Shown: one piece after another, positions 1 to 9,964 of the stretch
Position numbering within the stretch: position 1 is the first letter of the stretch
Layout: each line of letters starts with the position of its first letter
Translations under genes and position numbers: made by a program
Source of the DNA: UTCFX2 sp963827155
GTDB taxonomy: Bacteria > Chloroflexota > Anaerolineae > Anaerolineales > UBA4823
DNA: 64,000 nucleotides
Reading direction: 5' to 3'
NCBI GenBank assembly: GCA_963827155.1
Contig: CAWGZV010000002.1
Location: forward strand, 2,480,001-2,544,000
Notes under the pieces: model-generated
What the model saw: the letters and a program-made list of their open reading frames with translations, nothing else
What the model was told of the DNA's origin: nothing
Databases searched by the model: none

Positions 1-1441
1 GTCCAGTAGTTTCGTAATCCAGGGCTGGATCGAGTGTGTCCGGTTCGAATGATGCCAGGTGAAGATACAAACCTGGATTTTTCGAGTGGACAATGGGAAC
101 ACGCAGCACATCTGTTGGTGTCTCCTGATATTGGAACTTCCCCGGCGTGCTGCTAGGATACTTTGATTTTGAACTTACAGCAGCAGTTGGAGTTCGAGTT
201 GGATCTGTATTAAAAAACAGATAGTATCCACCGATTGCCATTAATCCAAGCACCCCTGCGAGAAAAATCCCCGCAATCCCAACCCATATCCATGGGGATT
301 TCATTTTTCGCTTAGGTGTCAACTGCGAAACCGATTGGGCAAGGCTTGCACGCTGTGGCGGTGCCTGTTCTGACATCTGGATCGTTGGCTGGACAACCGG
401 TCTTTCAGATGGAAAGGAGACCTGAACAGCCTGTTCAAGGATACGACCTTCATGAAAAATACCCGAAATCAAATTCAGTGAATTTTGAAGATCAGATTTA
501 AACTCCTGCGCGGTTTGATAACGAGCGGCAGGATCAAGCGCCATAGCTCTATCGATAACAGATTGGATTTGTTCAGGGACATGAGGGCTAACTTCACGGA
601 CGGATTTCATCCGCTTTCCTATCGATCTCAACACGCTTTCTAACGGATCTAAACCAGTCAGCAGTTTATAAAGTGTGGAACCCAATGCATAAATATCACT
701 GCGAGCATCAGTTTTCCCCTGACCGTATTGCTCAGGCGGCGCATAACCAGGCGTCACGGCTCGGGCGCCCATAGTTGTTTTAAAATTAGGATTGAAAACC
801 TTGACCAGACCAAAATCCACAAGCATGGCACGGCCAGCAGGAGTAATGCGAATATTCGCAGGTTTTATATCGCGATGAATCACAGGAGGATTCTCGCTGT
901 GGAGGTATGTCAGCGCATCCGCTACCTGGACGATCCATTCACCGGATTCTTTTACTGGCTGGCTGCCGTGTTGGTTGATGAGCGTGAGCAAGTCCTCACC
1001 TTCCACGAAATCCATAACAAGATACTGCCCCTGGCCAGGGATCGAAAAATGGTCTGTAACTCGAGGAAGATTTGGGTGAGACAGATTCGCGAGGATGGTA
1101 GCTTCTCGCGAAAATTGACGCTGTGCTTCAGGGCTTGGTTCTAAGTTTTCCTTCACGGCACATTTATGATTTAAGTTTGTGTCCCAAGCCGAATAGACAG
1201 CCCCAAAACCACCCCTCCCCAATTCATGAAGGATACGGTAGCGTCCTAACAGCATCTGGTTAGTTGGCGAAGCTGACGAGGCATTCGCTGGAAATGGGGG
1301 AACAGGTTGATGACGATCATGAGAAGGAGGATTCCCGGCGGACCGTGATACTCCAGCGAATAAAGGAATGCCGCATTCTGCACAGTACCGCGCAGTATCT
1401 CGATTAACTGCGTGGCATTGAGGACAGCTGATTACGCTCAT
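1..1441 (-). CDS. Ser/Thr protein kinase with zinc ribbon, one TM helix and extracellular SBP_bac_5-like domain (C-terminus beyond window)
   Basis: Reading the minus strand from the ATG at 1441 gives 480 residues with no stop before the window edge. Residues 6-24 form a zinc ribbon (CPQC and CAEC pairs). A Hanks-type kinase domain spans about 67-330: glycine loop GRGGFGAV at 75-82, AVK lysine K98, catalytic HRDIKPAN with D191, DFG with D209, and GYAPPEQY in the activation segment. A linker leads to one hydrophobic helix at about 384-409. The outside part then begins with SFEPDTLDPALDYETTG at 464-480, which matches the opening motif of family-5 peptide-binding ABC proteins. Known: such kinases phosphorylate proteins on Ser/Thr, and SBP_bac_5 proteins bind peptides. 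Inference: a one-protein receptor kinase sensing a peptide or similar ligand. It lies 91 bp downstream of the LON-domain gene on the same strand. The ligand and the rest of the sensor are not visible. Confidence 0.88.
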   Translation of the reverse strand, partial: MSVISCPQCHAVNRDTARYCAECGIPLFAGVSRSAGNPPSHDRHQPVPPFPANASSASPTNQMLLGRYRILHELGRGGFGAVYSAWDTNLNHKCAVKENLEPSPEAQRQFSREATILANLSHPNLPRVTDHFSIPGQGQYLVMDFVEGEDLLTLINQHGSQPVKESGEWIVQVADALTYLHSENPPVIHRDIKPANIRITPAGRAMLVDFGLVKVFNPNFKTTMGARAVTPGYAPPEQYGQGKTDARSDIYALGSTLYKLLTGLDPLESVLRSIGKRMKSVREVSPHVPEQIQSVIDRAMALDPAARYQTAQEFKSDLQNSLNLISGIFHEGRILEQAVQVSFPSERPVVQPTIQMSEQAPPQRASLAQSVSQLTPKRKMKSPWIWVGIAGIFLAGVLGLMAIGGYYLFFNTDPTRTPTAAVSSKSKYPSSTPGKFQYQETPTDVLRVPIVHSKNPGLYLHLASFEPDTLDPALDYETTG

Positions 1442-1532
1442 ACTTTTCACTATTTCCAACTACGAAGGCATTACTTACCAAATCATAATCCTGAAGCCTT
1501 TTCAGAAGAAGGGCAGTGTTTGATTGGATTTT

Positions 1533-2189
1533 TCAGCTTGTTGAGAATCCCCCTGCTTGGAGGTGATTTGAATCTGATAGCAAAACATTTAATATTGCCA
1601 GCTCCCTGGAGTAATAAAAGATGAGCTTGTCAAGCAGGCGATTTGCGTGTTCCATCGCTAGCAGCTCTTGTTTTTGTAATGGCGAAATTTGCAGCATGGC
1701 TGCCGCAAGAAATCCAAGGGTCACACCATCCTCAGGGATCTGATTAAGATCATACTCAGTACTGCCAGATGAGAGTAATGCTTCAATGAAGCGCTCAAAT
1801 TGTTTTCGAAGCTGATATGCGCGTGTCTGCAGTCCAATCGGATCGATGTTCTCGATTGGATAATTCTGGATCTTCCCAACAAGATACGGTTGCGATTGGC
1901 GATCATAGTTCAGCACTCGGAAGCGCTCAAGACCTACAGCAGTCAAATCCATCCGACCATCAGCAAGTCTTTCGAGCTGAGCTATCTTTGCCAAACAACC
2001 AATTCGATGCGGTTCGGCTAATGGTCCTAAAGCCTCCACACCATTTCGAATTAGAACAACCCCGAAAGAAGAATTTCCCGCCAGGCAATCACCTACCATC
2101 TTCAGGTAACGCGGTTCAAATATATGAAGTTGGATCGGTGTCCCTGGAAAAAGGACAGAATTCAATGGGAAGAGTGGGAGGTCAACCAT
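1533..2189 (-). CDS. LON N-terminal (substrate-binding) domain protein
   Basis: 218 residues. The N-terminus MVDLPLFPLNSVLFPG and the following LHIFEPRYLKMVGDCL are the hallmark of the LON substrate-binding domain. No AAA+ ATPase or protease domain follows, so this is the stand-alone LON-N type rather than Lon protease. Conserved small motifs (FGVVLI, IGCLAKI, VGLERFRV) agree with the family, as does the length of about 200 residues. Its biochemical role is not established; related domains bind unfolded or substrate proteins. The ATG at 2189 lacks a strong ribosome-binding site. It is transcribed toward the kinase gene and away from the aminopeptidase gene, so 2190-2347 must hold divergent promoters. 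Confidence 0.85.
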   Translation of the reverse strand: MVDLPLFPLNSVLFPGTPIQLHIFEPRYLKMVGDCLAGNSSFGVVLIRNGVEALGPLAEPHRIGCLAKIAQLERLADGRMDLTAVGLERFRVLNYDRQSQPYLVGKIQNYPIENIDPIGLQTRAYQLRKQFERFIEALLSSGSTEYDLNQIPEDGVTLGFLAAAMLQISPLQKQELLAMEHANRLLDKLIFYYSRELAILNVLLSDSNHLQAGGFSTS

Positions 2190-2347
2190 AAGATTTGATA
2201 AATTCTCTGCTTTCGTCTTATCGAATCATTTTAGCACATTCCAATTTTCGATAAGATCCGAATCCCCGCATCATCAATAACCCAGATAGAATTGGGATAA
2301 AATGATGGGGATCCTCAGTTTCTTATTGTCTAGTCGAAAGGGAAAAA

Positions 2348-3485
2348 ATGGTCGATTCTCATTCCCAGGGAAATCTTTATTATTCAAGACATAAACGATT
2401 GCACGAACTGCTCATCAAGAATTCGCAGGGTTTTATTGCAGTTAATCCCGGGCCAGGATTGGTTTATTTAACAGGCTTAAGTTTTCACCTCATGGAGCGC
2501 CCAGTCGTTGGAATATTCCGAGAGGACGGATTATCGGCGATTGTCTTGCCCGAATTGGAGACTCCAAAACTCGAGACCATTCCGATAAATATTAGGTCAT
2601 TCGTATATGGGGAAGACCCTGCCGGATGGTTGCAAGTTTTCAAGCAAGCGGTCCAATTCGTAGGTATAGATAATCATAAAGTGGGAGTTGAGCCGAACTC
2701 GATTTCGGTATTTGGAACTTAAACTCCTGGAGCAAGCCGCCCCAAATGCGGAAATCTTGCCAGCAGCAGAAAGCCTCGGAATGCTGCGCGCTCTAAAAGA
2801 TGCAGATGAGGTTGCAGCAATGAGAAAAGCGGTCGTGATTGCCGAAGCCGCCTTGGAAACCACGCTCAACTCAATCGGTGTTGGAAAAAGTGAGCGGGAG
2901 ATCGCAGCAAAATTGACATTAAACCTCCTTCGCGAAGGTTCTGACGTAGTGCTCCCTTTCAGCCCGATTGTTTCTAGCGGCCCAAATAGCGCTAATCCTC
3001 ATGCCGAACCTGGCGAAAGGATCCTGCGAGATGGAGATCTACTAGTAATTGATTGGGGAGCCAGCTACAACGGATATATCTCCGATCTCACTCGGACATT
3101 TGCGATCGGATCCGTCGACCAGGAATTTCAAGAGATCTCTAAATTAGTAGCCGAAGCAAACGCGGCAGGGAAGGCAGCAGCAGAACCTAATAGATCCGCG
3201 GGCTCGGTCGATCAGGCTGTACGTCAGGTGATTGAAACCGGTGGTTATGGGGCCAATTTTACCCATCGAACTGGACATGGTATCGGTATGGAGGCACATG
3301 AAGAACCATATATTCGATCTGGGAATCCATTGGTTTTGCAATCTGGAATGGCGTTCACCATTGAACCCGGGATATATCTTCAAGGTCGTGGAGGTGTTCG
3401 GATTGAAGATAATATTGTAGTCACTAATGACGGTGCGGAGTGCCTTAGCAGTCTGCCGCGTGAGCTTCGAGTTCTAAGTTCGTAA
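2348..3485 (+). CDS. M24-family Xaa-Pro aminopeptidase (frameshifted near 2697)
   Basis: The N-terminal creatinase-like domain (2348 to about 2695) and the catalytic pita-bread domain (from about 2697) lie in different frames. Removing one A from CCGAACTCG joins VGVEP to TRFRYLELKLLEQA, the expected family sequence, giving about 378 residues. Catalytic signatures are all present: metal ligands in VIDWGASYNGYISDLTRTF, the histidine in HRTGHGIGMEAHE, and glutamates in FTIEPGIY and RIEDNI. Family members remove the N-terminal residue from peptides with proline in second position, in the cytoplasm with two metal ions. The MFS gene follows 27 bp downstream. The frameshift is probably a sequencing error because both halves are fully conserved; a true broken gene cannot be excluded. 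Confidence 0.85.
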
Positions 3486-3512
3486 GCATCCGATGAGGCT
3501 CTGGATAGATGG

Positions 3513-4682
3513 ATGAACAGAGATCTGATCTTGATCTGGATATCTATGCTGACATGGGGAGTTGGAGAGGGAATGTTTTACTTTTTCCAGCCTCTTTACC
3601 TGCAAGATATGGGCGCAGATCCATTGAAAATCGGTTCGATCTTGGGGCTGGTCGGTCTAGCCATGACGCTGGCATTCCTCCCGGCGGGTTATCTATCAGA
3701 TCGAGTTGGCCGCAGACCGATGATAAGGTTAGCGTGGATAATCGGCACGATTGCCACTGTGATGATGTCCATGTCGAAATCGCTTCCACTCCTCGCGGCT
3801 TCTATGATTCTCTACGGAGTCACCAGTTTTGTGACAGTCCCGTTATACAGCTACCTCACCAGCGCTCGTGGTCAATTCAGCGTTGGAAGAACATTGACTT
3901 TAAATGCCGCATTCTTCAATCTGGGGTATATCGCCGGTCCGCTCATCGGCGGATTCATCGGAGGGCGTTTTGGATTGCACGCCAACTTTCAGGTGGCGGC
4001 ATTCATTTTTGTAATTTCTAGCATTTTCATTTTTTTTATCCGTGCACAGCCCATTGAAAAACCTGCCGAGGACAAACCAGCACCTGGGATGCGTGATCTG
4101 TGGCGGGGCAGCTACGGGCGGTATGTTGCTTTAGTATTCTTTATTATCTTCGGTCTTTATTTGCCTCAACCTCTAGCCCAGAATTTTCTGCAAAATGAAA
4201 AAGGGGTCAGCCTGAACACTATTGGACAGCTTCTGGCAGTACGCAGCGTCGGTACGGTAATTTTGAACCTTGCAATTGGACAAATCAACGCAAAAATTGG
4301 GTTCATCATATCTCAGATATGCGTCGGTTTATTCACGATCTTCATCTGGCTGGGAACGGGTTTACCTTTTTACTTTATAGGTTATCTGCTGATTGGGGGC
4401 TACGTCACGGCCAGAGGAATGGCTATCGCCCAGGGCAGGTCGCTTGTTCAGTCTGTTAATATGGGCAGAGCTTACGGTATGTTAGAGACAGCTATGGCAT
4501 CTGCCATAGTGTTAGGACCACCCCTGGCTGGTTGGCTGTATGAAATCCAGCCTGATCTTATCTACCTGGTCAGCTTAGTGTTGATTGCAGCTGGCTTGGT
4601 CGCGAATCTGATTTATTCGCCAGTCGGACGAGCAGATCCAGTGAGTTCTGACAACCAGGGTAGATCTGCTGAACAGATATAA
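3513..4682 (+). CDS. Major facilitator superfamily transporter
   Basis: 389 residues, mostly hydrophobic, with about twelve membrane segments. The loop-2/3 motif YLSDRVGRRPMIR matches MFS motif A, and a hydrophilic central loop (EKPAEDKPAPG) separates the two six-helix halves. The family exports or imports small molecules using ion gradients; nothing in the sequence fixes the substrate. The ATG at 3513 begins with MNRDLILIW, leading directly into helix 1. It lies 27 bp after the aminopeptidase and probably shares its transcript, ending at the 4722-4753 hairpin. Confidence 0.85.
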   Translation: MNRDLILIWISMLTWGVGEGMFYFFQPLYLQDMGADPLKIGSILGLVGLAMTLAFLPAGYLSDRVGRRPMIRLAWIIGTIATVMMSMSKSLPLLAASMILYGVTSFVTVPLYSYLTSARGQFSVGRTLTLNAAFFNLGYIAGPLIGGFIGGRFGLHANFQVAAFIFVISSIFIFFIRAQPIEKPAEDKPAPGMRDLWRGSYGRYVALVFFIIFGLYLPQPLAQNFLQNEKGVSLNTIGQLLAVRSVGTVILNLAIGQINAKIGFIISQICVGLFTIFIWLGTGLPFYFIGYLLIGGYVTARGMAIAQGRSLVQSVNMGRAYGMLETAMASAIVLGPPLAGWLYEIQPDLIYLVSLVLIAAGLVANLIYSPVGRADPVSSDNQGRSAEQI

Positions 4683-4721
4683 GAAATCTTTATAATCCTT
4701 GAACCCCTACAACTATAAGAA

Positions 4722-4753
4722 AGAAACTGCGGCGTGTCCCAGCCGCAGTTTCT
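4722..4753. terminator. Bidirectional terminator between MFS gene and EF-G-like gene
   Basis: A perfect 12-bp inverted repeat (AGAAACTGCGGC and its complement) surrounds an 8-nt loop. A-rich sequence precedes it and the arms end in AGAAA/TTTCT, so U-rich tails occur on both strands. It sits between two convergent genes. Confidence 0.8.
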
Positions 4754-4759
4754 AAGGGC

Positions 4760-6834
4760 TTATTCCTCTTTCTGGGTTGCCAGTTCTTTCTGACGAGCTG
4801 CTATAACTTCGCCAGAAAGATGAGACGGAACGACCTCATGGTGGTCATACTCCATGGTAAATACCCCGCGTCCGCCAGTAATCGAGCGAAGATCCGTGGT
4901 ATATCGCAGCATTTCAGCCAGGGGCACCTGGGCAGTGATGACTGACCGTCCTTTCTCAGTATCCATACCCTGGACGCGCGCACGGCGGGTATTCATATCA
5001 CCAAGAATATCCCCCATATTAGCTTCAGGTACCACGATCCGAACATTCATTATTGGCTCAAGCAGTACAGGGGCTGAATCCTTGACTGCTAGCTTAAAGC
5101 ATTCTCGCGCCGCAATCTCAAAAGCGACGGGTTTCGAATCAACCGGGTGCTCTTTTCCGTCATAAACCGAAACCTTAACATGACTGAGCGGAAAACCGGC
5201 AACAACCCCTTCTTTCATTACGCTTTTGATCCCTTTTTCTATAGAGGTTTGATAGCTTGATGAAACTGCGCCACCGAAGACATCCCAGGAAAACACATAA
5301 TCGTCCTGTTGAGTTGGCTCGATTTCGCATCCATACTTCACCAAACTGACCCGCGCCGCCGGTTTGTTTCTTGTGGCGGTACATTGCCTGTCCTGGTTTG
5401 GTGATGGATTCTTGATAGGGAACCCTCGGCTCCTGGGTAGTCAAACCGGTTTGAAATTTCGATTCGGCCTTTCGAATCGCGACATCAATATGCTGATCAC
5501 CCATCCCCTGTAAAATGGTCTGATTGGTCGCGGGCTCCATGTGCCACGAGAGGGTTGGATCTTCTTCGGTAAGACGAGTGAGGGTAGTGCTGATCTTGGC
5601 AGAGTTTGATTGAGTTTTTGGATTGACCGCGACCTGATACAGGGCGTGCGGGTATGCAGGTTTTTCGAAAGTTAACGGATGTCCTTTATCACAAAGTGTG
5701 TCGCCCGTGGCAGTGAGGCTGAGTTTTGGCACGGTAGCAAGATCGCCAGAATGGACCACTTTTACAGCAATTTGCTCTTTCCCACGCAGCAGGTGAATGG
5801 TCCCTATTCGCTCCTCAACGCTCTTGTTTTGGTTCCAAATCCTGCTATCTGAAGAGATCATCCCGGAATATACCCGAAAATAGGTGATTTTTCCAACGAA
5901 CGGATCTGCCGTGGTCTTCCATACATACGCTCCAAATGGACCGCTGTCTGCAGCAGAGATCTCTTCATCGCCGCTTTTACCCTGGGCGGTGATCTGCGCG
6001 ATCTGTGCCGGAGAGGGCATCATGTCAATGATCGCATCAAGTAAGCGAGCCAGACCAATCTCAGCTGCTCCGGCGGTAACAAAAACCGGAGCGAAAGCAT
6101 CTGCGCGGACTGCTAAAACTAAACCACGCAAGATTTCTTCTGCGCTGAGCTCTTCACCTTCCAAATATTTTTCAAGCAATGAGTTCTTCACCCTCGGCAG
6201 CCGCTTCGATCAACTCCATACGCGCGGTCTCGGCCTGGTCTTGAAATTCAGCAGGGATCTCAATCCCGGTCTTTCCGGCGCCTTCAAAGGCTTTCATCGT
6301 TAAAAGATCGATTACGCCTTTAAAGTCTGCTTTTTCTCCCCATGGAAGCTGGACCGGAACTAACCTGACCGAGGAAATTTCACGAATTGATTCTAACGCT
6401 TTCGCAAAGTTAGCATTGTCTCGGTTCATTTTGTTGATAACAACAAAACGAGGCAGGTGGAAATTATCGACATGTCCTAGCGCGATCTCGGTGCCTACTT
6501 CTGCACCAGCCACTGCATCAACCAACACCAAGGCACCATCTGCAACCCGCAGCGCTGAAATGACCTCTCCGACAAAATCGGTGTAGCCGGGAGTATCGAG
6601 AATATTTATTTTATGGTCACGATATTCAACCGGAATCAATGCCGTGGAGAGTGAAATTCCTCTGCGAACCTCTTCCTCTTCAAAATCAGCGGTTGTAGTG
6701 CCATCCTCGATTCTCCCCATCCGGGTAGTTGCACCCGAGAAGTGGAGGAATGCTTCAGCCAACACAGTCTTCCCAGCACTGCTGTGGGAGACGAGGGCAA
6801 TATTCCGAACCATATCCGTGGTATATTCTTTCAT
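4760..6834 (-). CDS. Elongation factor G-like GTPase (two frameshifts)
   Basis: Three overlapping pieces (6834-6172, 6191-5175, 5344-4760) together encode one EF-G-like protein of about 690 residues. The GTPase domain has a P-loop SHSSAGKT, switch region RRGISLS, DTPG, and a G4 motif NKMNRD. Later come the domain IV signature YRHKKQTGGAGQFGEV, YDGKEHPVDSKP, and the domain V signature MNTRRARVQGM with LRSITGGRG near the end. Known: this subgroup (EF-G II-like, SAG in the P-loop) resembles the translocation GTPase, but its exact role is often unassigned, and most bacteria carry a separate canonical fusA. Frame changes are near 6178 and near 5345. GGAAGG lies 11 nt before the ATG at 6834, and an extended -10 promoter lies about 130 nt upstream. 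Confidence 0.85.
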
Positions 6835-6962
6835 TCTACAAAAACCTTCCTGCAGTTTATTGGTTTATTCAGAGTGAAAATAAGATTTTACAGCCGCCCA
6901 GGTCGATGAAAATTACCTCAAGATATATAGATTTCCATATGTATATGTTAAATCGCGGGGCG

Positions 6963-6971
6963 ATTATATCA
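6963..6971 (-). promoter_or_regulatory. Extended -10 promoter for EF-G-like gene
   Basis: On the minus strand the sequence reads TGATATAAT, a full TATAAT with the TGn extension. No good -35 hexamer is seen. It would give a leader of about 120 nt before the ATG at 6834. The rest of 6835-7019 shows no other clear feature. Confidence 0.5.
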
Positions 6972-7019
6972 TACACAAATTTAAATCGCGCTTTCCAAGG
7001 CTGTTTCTCAAATTAAAGT

Positions 7020-7052
7020 GAGATCGAAGCGCAAAACCAGCGCTCCGATCTC
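7020..7052 (-). terminator. Terminator-like hairpin after the secreted-protein gene
   Basis: A 13-bp inverted repeat with one mismatch (GAGATCGgAGCGC on the minus strand) encloses a 7-nt loop containing TTTT and is followed by ACTTTAATTT. It lies about 90 bp downstream of the stop codon at 7141. Confidence 0.6.
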
Positions 7053-7140
7053 CAAGGATAATCACACACCAAATGGTAGTAACAGCATCGAGCCGCGAAT
7101 ACCATTCGGGGATCGCTTTATGGATTGATCAATCCAATAT

Positions 7141-8186
7141 CTACGGTGTGCAGTAGTAAAGATATACGTTATCTACATAGAGGGCCGTATTCCCATTATA
7201 TCCATCGTTGACAGCACCGAACAAAACGCTGATCGTTTCACCGCGGTATGCTCGGAGATCATATGAGCGGAACAGCCACCAATATGAGTCTATTGGGAAC
7301 CATTTGAAGAGCATCTTGCCACCGTTGGATGGATTGCAGGTATCCGTATTTGAGCCATCGGTGCATACAAATCCGTATTGAGCTTCATAGTTGGCTTCAG
7401 TTGCATCTGGATACGAAGGACCATAAGTAGCATCCATCGCTTTCTGCTCTTCTATGTGGTAGCCCCAAAGGTCAGAGCTTCTCGGCAATAGGTACGCTTG
7501 CAGCTGGACCACCGTTGCATCTGATGGAATTACTGCAGAGGTCGTTTGGTAAAACTCACCAGTAGTCCATTCATGCGGCCATGGATTGGGGATTCCTACT
7601 ACAGCGCCGCTCAGCATCGAGTGTGTAGGGCTTTTCCAGGCTGTATCGGTGAGTCTGGATTTATTTTTATTGTTTAATATTCGTCCCGAATGACCCACGG
7701 AGCCAACCCACCTTCAAAGTCAGAGTTTGTCAGCAGGGTGCTTTCGCAGGTCGTCACCGACGGAGCATTCACCGAAAGGGCACTAAAATTCAAGTTCTTC
7801 ATGTCGCTGGTGACGTTCAGCTGAGCAGCTGCAGGCTCGAAATTATATCCACTCTTCGCTACGGTTACTTTCTGGCTGCCTTCACCAGTGGTCATCTTGT
7901 ATACGCCGTTAGCGTCGGTAACGCTCATGCGTCCCATATCACTTGTCACCGTTGCACCGCTCAGCGGCAAATCCTGAGCGTCCTTGATTTGTCCTGTCAG
8001 CTGGAATGGGAAATACTGACTAATCGTAAGGGGTAAAAAGAGATGGTTCAAGCCATCATCAGGCCAATTAGGAACTGCTGGACCATCCTGGTCTAATCCA
8101 GAGCCAGAAAAGGCTGCAGCAGGAGTGGCGATGGCGAATATTAATACCATCAACCCGATCAGGTAAGGAAATCTATTAGTTCTCAT
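7141..8186 (-). CDS. Secreted protein with carboxypeptidase-regulatory-like domain and C-terminal carbohydrate-binding-like domain (frameshifted)
   Basis: The first part (8186-7674) starts with a signal peptide (MRTNRFPYLIGLMVLIFAIA, cleavage near PAAAFS). It then has a short acidic segment with HLFLPLTI and a carboxypeptidase-regulatory-like beta-sandwich (GQIKDAQDLPLSGATVTSD ... DANGVYKMTTGEGSQKVTV). It ends in NSDFEGGLAPW, the typical opening of a jelly-roll module. The continuation (7698-7141, other frame) has that module's remainder, including QLQAYLLPRSSD and the closing ALYVDNVYLY. The frame changes near 7685, so one secreted protein of about 345 residues is most likely. AAGGA stands 8 nt before the ATG. 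It probably acts at the cell surface; no catalytic residues are recognised. The upstream stretch 8187-8432 contains no gene; a weak hairpin followed by TTGTTTT lies at 8240-8266 on the minus strand. Confidence 0.7.
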
Positions 8187-8432
8187 TATCTTTATCCTTA
8201 TCTACGAAATTCGAATGATAGGGAGCCGGAAGGGCCTCTCGATAAAACAACGCTCCGTGAAACGGAAATCGCATTCCGCAATCTACGTGAAGATTTTAGC
8301 CTGGATGTTATAGTGATGCCATAAATTCCGGATTAATTAAGTGGGATTATCGTATGGAAATACCGATTACTTATCTAACTATTCACAAATCATCACCGGA
8401 TGGAACAAGGCCAATCGGTTAAAATCACCTGC

Positions 8433-9014
8433 ATGAATATCTTGCACCGGCTTTTGTTTGAACTGCAGTACTTGTCCAAACCACCTTGGGATAGTGGAAT
8501 TACACCTCCTGAGCTGAAGCAATTTACTGCCGGGCACTTCCCCGGGCGCGCCCTCGATCTTGGATGCGGAACTGGAACAAATGCAATCTACATGGCTCAG
8601 CATAAATGGTCTGTTATCGGGGTCGATTTCGCATGGCAGGCAATCTGGCAGGCTCGTCGAAAAGCAATGAATTTGGATGTCGAGGTTGAATTCCGGCGGA
8701 GTGATGTAACTCAGATAGCTAAGGTCTCTGGACCCTTTGAGCTTATCCTTGATATTGGCTGCTTTCACAGCTTATCGTTGAAGGCGAAGGCTCGCTACCT
8801 GCAAAATGCAGTCCGGTTGCTTGCCCCAGATGGAGTTTTTCTGCTGTACGCATTTATCAACCCCAAAAATGAAGGGCTTGGTTTGACCACATCAGAACTG
8901 GAATGGATGAAGACCAAACTCAACCTGGTCTCTAAGGAGATTGGAATAGACCGCGGTCGACCGTCTGCATGGATGTGGTGGCAGCTGCCCCCGTTGAGGT
9001 CTGCAATGGAATGA
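8433..9014 (+). CDS. Class I SAM-dependent methyltransferase
   Basis: About 193 residues from the ATG at 8433; an in-frame ATG at 8400 would add 11 residues with no family resemblance, and neither has a good ribosome-binding site. The SAM-binding motif I is GRALDLGCGTGTNAIYMA, followed by the acidic VIGVDFAW after strand 2 and ELILDIGCFHSL at motif IV. The KPPWDSGITPPEL opening is typical of the small thiopurine/tellurite-like methyltransferase group. The substrate is not predictable. The stop overlaps the start of the next gene (ATGA at 9011-9014), so the two are probably translationally coupled. Confidence 0.8.
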   Translation: MNILHRLLFELQYLSKPPWDSGITPPELKQFTAGHFPGRALDLGCGTGTNAIYMAQHKWSVIGVDFAWQAIWQARRKAMNLDVEVEFRRSDVTQIAKVSGPFELILDIGCFHSLSLKAKARYLQNAVRLLAPDGVFLLYAFINPKNEGLGLTTSELEWMKTKLNLVSKEIGIDRGRPSAWMWWQLPPLRSAME

Positions 9015-9928
9015 AGAAGCTGTTGTTTTTCTTCCTCGATGGTGTGGGGTTGGGAAATGCAGATCCCATCATAAATCCATTTGCTGCCGCGACAATGCCC
9101 ACGTTGGAAAGGTTGCTTGGCGGCAAGAAGCTGACCCTAAAGTCAATTCCATTAGAATCAGAGCGGGCAACTTTGTTGGCTTTGGATGCCAACCTGGGTG
9201 TCGCTGGCTTACCGCAATCTGCCACCGGTCAAGCAACTCTGCTTATTGGTAAAAATGTCCCTGCTGTTATTGGAAATCATTACGGCCCAAAACCAAATCA
9301 GGCTGTTTCTGATATCATAATCGAAGACAATCTATTCAAGCAGCTCAAGCAATCCGGTTTAAAAGTGAGCTTTTTGAATGCCTTTCCTCCCAGCTATTTT
9401 GAAGCGATTGGAAGCGGAAAAAGGCTGTATGGCACAATTGCTCTCGCGGGCCGCGAGGGCGGGTGTCCCCCTCCGAACGATCGATAATCTAAGAGAAGGT
9501 ATCGCGCTTTCCGCGGACTTCACTGGTGAAGGAATGCGGGAGAGGCTGAACTCACAGACGTCCCAGTGATCACACCAGAGGATGCAGGAAGGCGACTTTG
9601 CATATTATCGGAAAACGCCAGCTTCTCACTTTTCGAGTACTGGCTCAGTGATTATGCTGGTCACGGGCAAGACATGCAGGTTGCTCTAGGTTTGCTGAAC
9701 ACTCTCGACCGGGTGATCTCTGGATTATTAGAAAACTGGCAGGATGACGAGGGGCTAATTGTAATTACTTCCGACCACGGCAATCTGGAGGATCTGAGTA
9801 TAAGGCGTCACACCAATAATCCAGTGCCAGCTCTGATCATTGGCAGTACTGATCTTCGCAAAGAATTTTCCAAGGGTCTGCATGATCTGACCGACATCTA
9901 CCCTGCAATCCTGAGCTTCTATGCGTGA
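9011..9928 (+). CDS. iPGM/alkaline phosphatase-superfamily metalloenzyme (two frameshifts)
   Basis: The start MKKLLFFFLDGVGLG carries the first metal-binding aspartate of the phosphoglycerate mutase-like metalloenzyme fold. QSATGQATLLIGKN holds the likely Thr/Ser nucleophile region, and YAGHGQDM and SDHGNLEDLSIRRHT near the end provide the remaining Asp/His metal ligands. The central part lies in another frame: changes near 9445 (before RAARAGVPLRTIDNL) and near 9553 (before LTDVPVITPEDAG) restore a protein of about 305 residues. It is much shorter than true cofactor-independent phosphoglycerate mutase (about 510), so that specific activity should not be assumed; phosphatase or phosphotransfer activity is the safe reading. 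It is coupled to the upstream methyltransferase by a 4-bp overlap. Confidence 0.75.
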
Positions 9929-9947
9929 GACCAAGAATGTTTTAAGG

Positions 9948-9953
9948 TATACT
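9948..9953 (+). promoter_or_regulatory. Possible -10 element just before lepA
   Basis: TATACT lies 11 nt before the lepA ATG, so transcription from it would give a leader of only about 5 nt. No convincing -35 element is visible. Confidence 0.25.
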
Positions 9954-9964
9954 ACAGCCCGTCT

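Noticed and set aside
1..60. tRNA-like GGTTCGAAT string
   Set aside because: It lies within the kinase/SBP coding frame and no cloverleaf surrounds it.
728..1144. Plus-strand open frame of 138 residues
   Set aside because: It is opposite the kinase catalytic domain, whose motifs on the minus strand are unmistakable.
8240..8272. Terminator or riboswitch in the leader of the secreted protein at 7141-8186
   Set aside because: The stem is only 5 bp with mismatched extensions; too weak to call although TTGTTTT follows on the minus strand.
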